Shown: piece after piece, positions 1-5,848 of the stretch | Layout: each line of letters begins with the position of its first letter | Numbering within the stretch: position 1 is the first letter of the stretch | DNA from: Verrucomicrobiales bacterium | GTDB taxonomy: Bacteria > Verrucomicrobiota > Verrucomicrobiia > Limisphaerales > UBA1096 | DNA length: 6,177 bases | NCBI GenBank assembly: GCA_028817635.1 | Contig: JAPPPH010000147.1 | Location: 1-6,177 of the forward strand | Reading direction: 5' to 3' | Made by a program: the position numbers and the translations under genes | The notes under the pieces: model-generated | The model's input: only the letters and a program-made list of their open reading frames with translations | What the model was told of the DNA's origin: nothing | The model's database searches: none

Positions 1-486
1 GGCTTCAACCAGTTCGGCATGGTCGCTGCGCAGGACTATTTTTTCGAAAACAAGAAACGCAAAAATTCGCTGCCGCTCCTGATGAACCTCATCCCGGCCG
101 ACCGCAAGTCCAACCGCCAAAGCATCGCGCGGCTGATGGTCGCCTGCCGCGAATTTCTCCAGCCGGGCAACCGGGCGATCATCATCTATCCGGAGGGCAC
201 CCGGTCGCTGGACGGAAAAATTAGGGAGTTCAAAAAAGGGCCGGCGATGATTGCCACCGAACTGAACATCCCAATCGTGCCGGCCTACGTACACGGTACT
301 TACGACTCGCTGCCCAAGTCGGGAAGCTTTCCCAAGGCCAAGCGCGTCACGGTGCGCTTTGGCGAAGCGGTTCATCCCGAGCGCTTGGCCAAGCGCGACT
401 CGGCCAAGCGACTGATCTACACCGAGGTCACCAACGAATTGGCCAAGCGCATCCACGCACTTCACGACGAACACCATGGAAGCTGA
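1..486 (+). CDS. PlsC-type 1-acylglycerol-3-phosphate (or DHAP) acyltransferase, 5' end cut off by window
   Basis: The reading frame is open from base 1 to a TGA at 484-486, giving 161 visible residues. The start and the catalytic HxxxxD motif lie upstream of the window. Visible PlsC motifs, numbered from the first visible residue: a DYFF segment at 12-15 that normally follows the HxxxxD block, the substrate-binding block NLIPADR at 29-35, PEGTRS at 64-69, and IPIVPAYVHGT at 90-100. The family moves an acyl chain from acyl-ACP or acyl-CoA to a glycerol-phosphate acceptor at the inner face of the membrane. PEGTRS is typical of lysophosphatidate acyltransferases, but the neighbouring alkyl-DHAP synthase makes DHAP acylation or sn-2 acylation of alkyl-glycerophosphate equally reasonable. 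An upstream fusion partner, such as an acyl-ACP synthetase, cannot be excluded. The last third carries four copies of GGCCAAGCG, one within a 16-bp palindrome. Family call is strong; exact acceptor unknown. Confidence 0.9.
   Translation, partial: GFNQFGMVAAQDYFFENKKRKNSLPLLMNLIPADRKSNRQSIARLMVACREFLQPGNRAIIIYPEGTRSLDGKIREFKKGPAMIATELNIPIVPAYVHGTYDSLPKSGSFPKAKRVTVRFGEAVHPERLAKRDSAKRLIYTEVTNELAKRIHALHDEHHGS
381..396. repeat. 16-bp perfect palindrome, copy 1 of the GCTTGGCCAAGC family
   Basis: GCGCTTGGCCAAGCGC equals its own reverse complement. It lies inside the acyltransferase gene and is read as CGC TTG GCC AAG CGC (RLAKR). Further half-sites GGCCAAGCG occur at 336-344, 402-410 and 441-449 in the same gene. 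Confidence 0.9.
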
Positions 487-2209
487 CATCCGACACATGA
501 AATGGTGGGGCTGGGGCTACGAAGACGTCACGTTCGACGACTCAACCAAGCCGGAGCTGTGGCCGTACCTCAAGCGCGAGCTGGGCGTCGACGAAATCCG
601 CTGGAAAAAGCCGGTGGCCTTCGAGGACGTCACCCTGCCGGAGCAGAAAAACAACGAGGCATTCCTCGCCGCCATCGGGGCAGGGCTCGGCGAGGGCCAG
701 GTCGTTGACGACAAAAAGTCGCGCCTGGTTCATGCTGCCGGCAAAAGTTTTCGCGACCTCTGGCTGATGCGCCACGGGCAGGTTCAATTTGCGCCGGACT
801 GCGTGGTGTACCCGGACACCGAGGAGGATGTCGCGCTCGTGGTGCGTGCCGCGCACGAACACGGCGTGGTGCTCGTGCCGTTCGGCGGCGGCTCAAACAT
901 CGCCGGCTGCCTTGTGCCAAGCGATCGCGGTGGCCGCATGGTCGTCAGCCTCGACATGTGCCGGATGCACCGCGTGCTCGAGGTCGACCGTTACTCGCTT
1001 ACGGCGCGCATCCAGCCCGGCGTGTATGGCCAGCACCTCGAGGATCAACTGGCGGAACACGGCGTCACGCTGGGGCACTTTCCCGATTCATTTTTGCACA
1101 GCACACTCGGCGGCTGGGTGGCCACCCGCTCGGCCGGGATGCAGAGCGACATTTACGGCAAGATCGAAGACATGGTGATCAGCCTGCGCATGGTCACGCC
1201 CAGTGGGACGATCATCACCCGCACCGTGCCCAAGAGCAGCAACGGCATCGACATCAAGCACCTGTGCATCGGCAGCGAAGGCATCCTCGGCGTGATCACC
1301 GAGGTCGTCGTGCAGGTGCATCACAAGCCGGAAAAAGAGGACTGGTACGGCTGGTTGTTCCCGGATTTCAAGAGCGGCCTCGACGCCATCCACGAATGTC
1401 ACCGGGGCGACTGCATGCCCACCGTCACCCGCCTGAATGACCCGAAGAAAACCGCGCTGTCGTTCGCATTCAAGCACCCCAAGACCGGCATCAAGGACAA
1501 GATCGCCAAGGCGTTCAAGTGGTACATCGGTAATGTCAAAAAGATCGACTTCAACCAGTGCTGCCTGATGGTGGTGAAGTACGAAGGCACACCGCAGGCG
1601 TTTAACCGCATCAAAAACCGGGTCACGGCGATCTACAAAAAACATCGCGGTGTCTGCCTCGGCGCGGAGCCGGGCCGCTCGTTTGCCAAGGTCAAATTTG
1701 ATTTCCCGCACCTGCGAGACTACGTGATGGACCGCAGCATCATGGCCGATGTCAGCGAGACCGCCACCACGTGGGATAACCTGCGCACGCTCCACGAGAG
1801 TGGCCTTGCCGATGTCGAGCAGGCGATCAAGGACACCGGCGTGGACGCGTGGGTCGGCTGCCACCTCAGCCACAGCTATCGCACCGGCGCCAGCCTCTAC
1901 TTCACCTTCGGCTGCCTGCAACGCGAGGGCCGCGAGATCGAGCAGTATCTTTACGTCAAGAAAGCCGCCGAGGATGCCTTCATGAAAAACGGCGGCACCC
2001 TCTCCCACCACCACGCCGTCGGCACGGAGCATCTGCCCTGGGTCGAGGAGGACCTCTCACCCACCGGGCTCAAGGCGGTGAAAGCGCTCAAGGCCGGGCT
2101 CGATCCCAACGACATCATGAACCCCGGCAAAATCATCCCGTCCGAAAAACCGCTCGACGACTGGGGACTAAGCGCGGAGGCGATCGACGAGTTTCAATCA
2201 CGCTCATGA
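476..2209 (+). CDS. FAD-dependent alkyldihydroxyacetone-phosphate synthase (AGPS-like)
   Basis: This 577-residue protein matches the catalytic region of alkylglycerone-phosphate synthase, which replaces the acyl chain of acyl-DHAP with a fatty alcohol to form the ether bond. The FAD-binding PCMH domain spans about residues 107-283: PFGGGSNIAG at 135-144, PDS at 203-205, GGWVATRSAG at 212-221 with DIYGKIED at 225-232, and GSEGILGVITE at 266-276. The C-terminal cap has R319 (in TRLND, where human AGPS has Arg419 in IRLMDN), R413, Y475 in a GAxxYF context like the proposed catalytic tyrosine, the HHH motif at 511-513 and NPGKI at 549-553. There is no peroxisomal targeting extension, as expected for a bacterium. 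The ATG at 476 overlaps the acyltransferase by 11 bases. An ATG at 497 would give a protein starting MKWWGWG, which looks family-like; neither has a good ribosome binding site. Family call is very strong; substrate chain is unknown. Glycolate-oxidase or D-lactate-dehydrogenase-like members share the PCMH domain but would not share the HHH motif and cap similarity. Confidence 0.93.
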   Translation: MEADIRHMKWWGWGYEDVTFDDSTKPELWPYLKRELGVDEIRWKKPVAFEDVTLPEQKNNEAFLAAIGAGLGEGQVVDDKKSRLVHAAGKSFRDLWLMRHGQVQFAPDCVVYPDTEEDVALVVRAAHEHGVVLVPFGGGSNIAGCLVPSDRGGRMVVSLDMCRMHRVLEVDRYSLTARIQPGVYGQHLEDQLAEHGVTLGHFPDSFLHSTLGGWVATRSAGMQSDIYGKIEDMVISLRMVTPSGTIITRTVPKSSNGIDIKHLCIGSEGILGVITEVVVQVHHKPEKEDWYGWLFPDFKSGLDAIHECHRGDCMPTVTRLNDPKKTALSFAFKHPKTGIKDKIAKAFKWYIGNVKKIDFNQCCLMVVKYEGTPQAFNRIKNRVTAIYKKHRGVCLGAEPGRSFAKVKFDFPHLRDYVMDRSIMADVSETATTWDNLRTLHESGLADVEQAIKDTGVDAWVGCHLSHSYRTGASLYFTFGCLQREGREIEQYLYVKKAAEDAFMKNGGTLSHHHAVGTEHLPWVEEDLSPTGLKAVKALKAGLDPNDIMNPGKIIPSEKPLDDWGLSAEAIDEFQSRS

Positions 2210-3003
2210 GCCTCACCGGCCAGACTGTTGCCATCACCGGGGCGTCCGGCGGACTTGGCCGTGAGCTGGCTCAACAGGCCGCCCAACGCGGCGCACGCCT
2301 CGCGCTCATGGCCCGCAACGAAACCAAGCGGAGCGGTCTGGCCAACGAACTGGGCGATGATTTGCTGGTGTTCACCGGCGATGTCACCTCGGCGGAGAAT
2401 GCGAAAAAATTCATCGAGGCGACCGTCGAGAAATTCGGCGCGCTCGACCAACTCATTGCCAACGCTGGCCAAAGCATGTGGGCCGACTTTGACCAGATAG
2501 AGGACACCGACCTGTTCCGGCAGCTGATGGAAGTCAACTTCATGGGCGTGGTCAACTGCATCCACCCAGCCATCGATGCGTTGAAAAAAAGCGGTGGCCA
2601 GGCGGTCATCATCTCCTCCATCCAGTCCAAATTCGGTGTCCCGGCGCACTCCGCCTACGGCGCGAGCAAACACGCCATCGAGGGACTGGTCGATTCGCTG
2701 CGCTTCGAACTGGCAGACAGCGGTATCAATTTCATGGTCGTGTACCCGCACTGGATTCGCGGCACCGGCATGCGCGAGAACGCGCTTGGCCCGGATGGCG
2801 AGGCGGTCGGCGACCGCAAACGCAGCCACAGCAACTCCAGCATCCCGGCCGACGTGTGCGCCCGCAAAATTCTCGACGCCCTGCCCCGCCGCCGCGAGTC
2901 ACTCTTCATCCCCGGAAAACTCAAGTACCTTCCCGCGCTCAAGCTGCTGCTCCCACCGGTTTTCCGTTGGCTGATCCGCAGCAAAATCAAAAGCCAAAAG
3001 TAA
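2206..3003 (+). CDS. Short-chain dehydrogenase/reductase, candidate acyl/alkyl-DHAP reductase
   Basis: This 265-residue classical SDR has the complete active site. The Rossmann motif TGASGGLG is at 11-18, R37 after the second strand suggests NADP(H) preference, and NAG is at 86-88. The catalytic residues are N111, S138, Y151 and K155 (YGASK). The usual Pro-Gly after the sixth strand is Pro-His here (YPHWIRGTG, 180-188). The C-terminus has a hydrophobic stretch (about 240-257) followed by a basic tail, which may bind membrane and recalls DHRS7B/PexRAP, the acyl/alkyl-DHAP reductase of animal ether-lipid synthesis. The start ATG at 2206 overlaps the preceding TGA in an ATGA junction, which implies translational coupling. 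A longer open frame runs upstream from 1849, but it only shadows the synthase gene. The SDR class is certain. The substrate assignment rests on operon context; 3-ketosphinganine reductase or another lipid ketoreductase is the main alternative. Confidence 0.9.
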   Translation: MSLTGQTVAITGASGGLGRELAQQAAQRGARLALMARNETKRSGLANELGDDLLVFTGDVTSAENAKKFIEATVEKFGALDQLIANAGQSMWADFDQIEDTDLFRQLMEVNFMGVVNCIHPAIDALKKSGGQAVIISSIQSKFGVPAHSAYGASKHAIEGLVDSLRFELADSGINFMVVYPHWIRGTGMRENALGPDGEAVGDRKRSHSNSSIPADVCARKILDALPRRRESLFIPGKLKYLPALKLLLPPVFRWLIRSKIKSQK

Positions 3004-3013
3004 AATATGATGT

Positions 3014-3044
3014 TTGACTCGCATTAACAAAGTGCGAGTATTAT
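3014..3044 (+). promoter_or_regulatory. Possible promoter with a dyad in the spacer, upstream of the PQQ/cytochrome gene
   Basis: TTGACT at 3014-3019 and TATTAT at 3039-3044 resemble sigma-70 -35 and -10 boxes with a 19-base spacer. They lie within a 66-base AT-rich gap (about one third G+C by hand count) between the lipid genes and the GTG-started exported protein. The inverted repeat at 3017-3039 overlaps the end of the -35 and the first base of the -10. This is a pattern match only, and the host's promoter consensus is unknown. Confidence 0.4.
3017..3039. repeat. 7-bp perfect inverted repeat, operator or hairpin
   Basis: ACTCGCA at 3017-3023 is followed after nine bases by its exact reverse complement TGCGAGT at 3033-3039. 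On RNA it would form a 7-bp stem with a 9-base loop. The nearest T-run (3052-3056) is 12 bases downstream, so it is a weak candidate for an intrinsic terminator of the lipid operon. Its placement in the promoter-like spacer makes an operator a reasonable alternative. Confidence 0.5.
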
Positions 3045-3069
3045 AAGTTGGTTTTTACTTACAGCTTAC

Positions 3070-5673
3070 GTGCATATTAGGTTTTCGAACATTTTTCCAA
3101 ACTTTAAATTAAGCCTTTTGGCTTTATTTGTTATTTTTTGCTCGTCATATATTAAAGCTGAACTCATCCGAAAACCCAACACCACGTTTCGCTACCCCAA
3201 CAATCCGCAACTGTTCGAATACCATTCCGTCAACCTGCTTCCGGGCATCACCTTCTCCAAGCCGGTCTGCATCCGGGCCACTAAGGCCAATGGCGGCGAG
3301 TTGTTTGTCGCAGAGCAGACCGGGCGCGTCTGGCGTGTGACCCACCTTTCCACCCAGCCGAAAAAGACCCTCCTCCTCGACCTCTCGAAGCGCGTGCACA
3401 GCGTGCAGGAAAGCGGCTTTATCGGTTTCGAGTTACATCCTCAGTTTAAAGAGAACGGCTACGTTTACGCGTTTTACACCTATCTCACATCGATCGGCGG
3501 CAATGACGGATTGCACGACCGATTGTCGCGTTTTCAATTCAAAGGCCGGGTCGGCACGCCGATCAACGTCGGGACCGAGGTGGCGATGTTCACGCAGTTT
3601 GACGAACACTACGACCACAACGGCGGCGACCTGCACTTCGGGCCGGACGGCTACCTGTACCTCAGCCTCGGCGACGAGGGAGGCGGCTACGACGAGTACA
3701 ACAACAGCCAGAAAATTGACCAGGACTACTTCGGCGGCATCCTCCGGATCGACGTCGACCAGCGGAAGGGCAACCTGCCGCCAAACGCCCACGTCGGCCT
3801 GCACGGCAACTACCGCGTGCCCCGCGACAACCCCTTCGTCAACGCCACCACCTTCGCCGGCAAGCCGGTCGACCGCAAAAAACTGCGCAGCGAATTCTGG
3901 GCGGTCGGCCTGCGCAACCCGTGGCGCATGGCGTTCGATCCCAAGACCGGACGGCTCTACACCGGCGACACCGGCGACCATGTCCGCGAGGAGATCAACC
4001 TCATCGAGCGCGGCGGCAACTACGGCTACCCGATCTTCGAGGGCACACCCGAGGGGCCGAAATACGATCCCAAGGCCAGTCGCAACGACTACATTTTCCC
4101 CGAGGCTGAATACGGCCGCGCACACGGTAACGACGTGGCCGGCTTCCATTTTTATCGAGGCGATCAGCCGGCCGACCTCGACGGGCATGCCGTGTTCTCC
4201 GACTACTGGAGCGGCTGGATCGGGGCTATCGACTTTAGCCAACCGGCCGACGGTCAACGGCCAATTCGCTGGCTGTTCTGGGACGACAATATCTCCACAC
4301 TTGGTGAACATCCGCTTACCGGCGAGATCCTACTGGCCGACCATCGCGAGGGCCTCATCAAGAAACTCGTCGCAGGCCGCGACCCCACTGCACAGCCCCT
4401 GCCGGAAAAACTCAGCGACACCGGCCTGTTCCGCAATCTCGCCACGCTCGAACCGCACGAAGGCATCGTGCCTTATGAGGTCACGAACCCGCTCTGGTCA
4501 GACGGTGCGGCCAAGCAGCGTTGGTTCACTATCCCCGACGCAAAATCGAAAATTCATTTCAACGCTTACAAACCGTGGATCTTCCCTGGCGGAAGCGCTT
4601 GGGTGAAACATTTCGAGATGGATGTCATCGAGGACGGCGCGGCGCGGCGCAAACGGCTCGAGACACGAATACTCTACAAGACACCGTGGTTCTGGTACGG
4701 CACCACCTACCGCTGGAATGAGGCACAGACAGACGCCACTATAGTGCATTCCGAGGGTGAATCGGAGGAATTGACCATCCCGCGCGGAGGCGGCTTAGCC
4801 AAGCTCACATGGAACTACCCAAGCCGCCGCGAGTGCCTCTCTTGCCACAACTCCAAATCACGCGGCATCCTTGGCTTTCACACCGCGCAGTTAAACCGAC
4901 CGGTCGACTACGGCCGGGGCGAGGAAAACCAACTCGAGGCACTATCCCGCGCCGGCTACCTCGACCGCGAGATCACCGCCCCACAAACCTATCCGGCCCT
5001 CGCCGCGATGGACGACGAGACCAAGTCCACCGAGTATCGAGCCAAATCCTACATCGAGGCCAACTGCGTCTACTGCCATCGGCCGCACCTTGCCGGCGTG
5101 GCACAGGCACTGTTCGACGCCCGCCTGCAAACGCCGCTTTCCTTCACCAAGCTGATCGGCGGCAAACCGCACAACGACTTTGGCGATAGCCGAAACCAAT
5201 TCGTTCACCCCGGCGAGCCGGACCTTTCCGTGTTGTATCACCGGATCGAGACCCCCGGCCTGCACCGGATGCCGCCGCTCGGCACAAGCCTCCCCGATCC
5301 CGTCGCCCTCGAGGTGATGAAGCGCTGGATTCAGTCGCTCGACGGTGACCACTTCACCGGCAACCCCGCTGCGGACAGCGACGCGGACGGGCAGAATGAC
5401 TACATCGAATTCCTTCTAGGCACCGACGCCGGCAACGCTACGGAAAAGTTCACGCCACTAGTCCGCGCGAACAGCAGGCGCAGCGAACTCGAGTTCGTCC
5501 TACCCGCCAACCGGGATGTCTACATCGAGGCCACCGACGACCTCGGCAGCGGCAACTGGGAAACTGTGGAGGGGCTACACTTCGACCGCTACTCCCCCGC
5601 CCGCCAAGTCATCCGGTTCCACGAACCCCTTAGCCACCGCCGCTTCTACCGCATCCAAGTCCGCGAACCCTAA
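3070..5673 (+). CDS. Secreted PQQ-dependent sugar dehydrogenase fused to a diheme cytochrome c
   Basis: This 867-residue exported protein combines four parts. Residues 1-30 are a signal peptide with probable cleavage after YIKA. Residues about 46-433 form a glucose/sorbosone-dehydrogenase-type beta-propeller: HNGGDLHFGPDGYLYLSLGD begins at H183, which matches the catalytic His of soluble PQQ glucose dehydrogenase, and GLRNPWR (280-286) and GGNYGYPIFEG (315-325) follow. Residues about 447-758 form a cytochrome region with two heme c motifs, CLSCH (589-593) and CVYCH (666-670), and M734 in MPPLG as likely axial ligand of the second heme. Residues 769-780 hold a DxDxDG Ca-binding loop, and the tail ends FYRIQV. 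The propeller would oxidise a sugar or aldose in the periplasm and pass electrons to its own hemes. The cytochrome part resembles, from memory, the SO2930/HNE_0200 diheme family. GTG at 3070 is the only standard start between the in-frame stop at 3025-3027 and the signal peptide core; it has no visible ribosome binding site. Substrate unknown. Confidence 0.9.
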   Translation: MHIRFSNIFPNFKLSLLALFVIFCSSYIKAELIRKPNTTFRYPNNPQLFEYHSVNLLPGITFSKPVCIRATKANGGELFVAEQTGRVWRVTHLSTQPKKTLLLDLSKRVHSVQESGFIGFELHPQFKENGYVYAFYTYLTSIGGNDGLHDRLSRFQFKGRVGTPINVGTEVAMFTQFDEHYDHNGGDLHFGPDGYLYLSLGDEGGGYDEYNNSQKIDQDYFGGILRIDVDQRKGNLPPNAHVGLHGNYRVPRDNPFVNATTFAGKPVDRKKLRSEFWAVGLRNPWRMAFDPKTGRLYTGDTGDHVREEINLIERGGNYGYPIFEGTPEGPKYDPKASRNDYIFPEAEYGRAHGNDVAGFHFYRGDQPADLDGHAVFSDYWSGWIGAIDFSQPADGQRPIRWLFWDDNISTLGEHPLTGEILLADHREGLIKKLVAGRDPTAQPLPEKLSDTGLFRNLATLEPHEGIVPYEVTNPLWSDGAAKQRWFTIPDAKSKIHFNAYKPWIFPGGSAWVKHFEMDVIEDGAARRKRLETRILYKTPWFWYGTTYRWNEAQTDATIVHSEGESEELTIPRGGGLAKLTWNYPSRRECLSCHNSKSRGILGFHTAQLNRPVDYGRGEENQLEALSRAGYLDREITAPQTYPALAAMDDETKSTEYRAKSYIEANCVYCHRPHLAGVAQALFDARLQTPLSFTKLIGGKPHNDFGDSRNQFVHPGEPDLSVLYHRIETPGLHRMPPLGTSLPDPVALEVMKRWIQSLDGDHFTGNPAADSDADGQNDYIEFLLGTDAGNATEKFTPLVRANSRRSELEFVLPANRDVYIEATDDLGSGNWETVEGLHFDRYSPARQVIRFHEPLSHRRFYRIQVREP

Positions 5674-5679
5674 TCCGCC

Positions 5680-5693
5680 CGCTTGGCCAAGCG
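5680..5693. repeat. 14-bp perfect palindrome, copy 2
   Basis: CGCTTGGCCAAGCG starts seven bases after the stop codon of the PQQ/cytochrome gene. With copy 3 it brackets the REP-like hairpin region. There is no T-run after it, so a standard terminator is unlikely. Confidence 0.9.
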
Positions 5694-5703
5694 CCGCAGG
5701 CAT

Positions 5704-5755
5704 AGGGGACATTCCTGTCCCCTGCCCGATTGGCCAGTGCTTTCACAGGGACAGG
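5704..5755. repeat. REP-like GGGGACA/TGTCCCC hairpin element
   Basis: AGGGGACATTCCTGTCCCCT at 5704-5723 is an 8-bp perfect stem with a 4-base loop. A second arm GGGACAGG at 5748-5755 is the reverse complement of CCTGTCCC at 5714-5721, so two mutually exclusive hairpins are possible. No T-run follows either hairpin. From memory, GGGGACA/TGTCCCC hairpins recur as intergenic REP-like repeats near Y1/REP-associated transposases in other bacteria, but no such gene is visible here. Confidence 0.65.
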
Positions 5756-5776
5756 TAGACCCTCACCACCAGTTCA

Positions 5777-5796
5777 GCCAAGCGCTTGGCCAAGCG
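5777..5796. repeat. Two overlapping 14-bp palindromes, copy 3
   Basis: GCCAAGCGCTTGGC (5777-5790) and CGCTTGGCCAAGCG (5783-5796) overlap by eight bases. The unit is therefore present as three alternating half-sites. It lies in the gap upstream of the sialidase-like gene. Confidence 0.9.
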
Positions 5797-5804
5797 GTTT
5801 CGTT

Positions 5805-5838
5805 TTGTTACCAACTGTTTTTTCGTCCCGAGTAACAA
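5805..5838. promoter_or_regulatory. TTGTTAC/GTAACAA inverted repeat upstream of the sialidase-like gene
   Basis: TTGTTAC at 5805-5811 and GTAACAA at 5832-5838 are exact reverse complements separated by 20 bases that include a T6 run. The right arm ends 10 bases before the ATG at 5849. It could be a regulator site or a 5'-leader hairpin close to the start codon. I see no convincing promoter pair or Shine-Dalgarno sequence in this AT-rich stretch. Confidence 0.45.
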
Positions 5839-5848
5839 TCAAATTCAA

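Noticed and set aside
921..928. GCGATCGC, the cyanobacterial HIP1 core
   Set aside because: A single copy in a GC-rich gene is expected by chance; it gives no support for a cyanobacterial origin.
1088..2032. Long open frame (314 codons) on the minus strand opposite the alkyl-DHAP synthase gene
   Set aside because: Its translation is an A/V/D-rich mirror of a GC-biased gene with no recognisable motif. The plus-strand gene has full family motifs across the same bases.
1849..2205. Possible long N-terminal extension of the SDR
   Set aside because: The extension is R/P/H-rich, overlaps the synthase in another frame, and the SDR Rossmann motif begins right after the ATG at 2206.
3007..3027. Tiny open frame ATGATG...TAA in the intergenic gap
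   Set aside because: Only six codons, no ribosome binding site and no sign of an attenuation peptide.
3070..3165. Lipoprotein signal (Cys at residue 24 of the PQQ protein)
   Set aside because: The residues before the Cys are VIF, which do not fit a lipobox; a signal peptidase I site after YIKA is more likely.
3433..4311. Long minus-strand open frame (292 codons) opposite the PQQ dehydrogenase domain
   Set aside because: Valine/alanine-rich shadow without motifs; the opposite strand encodes a clear beta-propeller.
3503..4606. Plus-strand open frame (367 codons) in another frame of the PQQ gene
   Set aside because: Composed almost wholly of T, S, A, R and P, as expected from a shifted frame of a GC-rich gene.
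5704..5723. Hairpin as an intrinsic terminator of the PQQ/cytochrome gene
   Set aside because: No T-run follows the stem (next bases are GCCCGATT), so it fits a REP-like repeat better.
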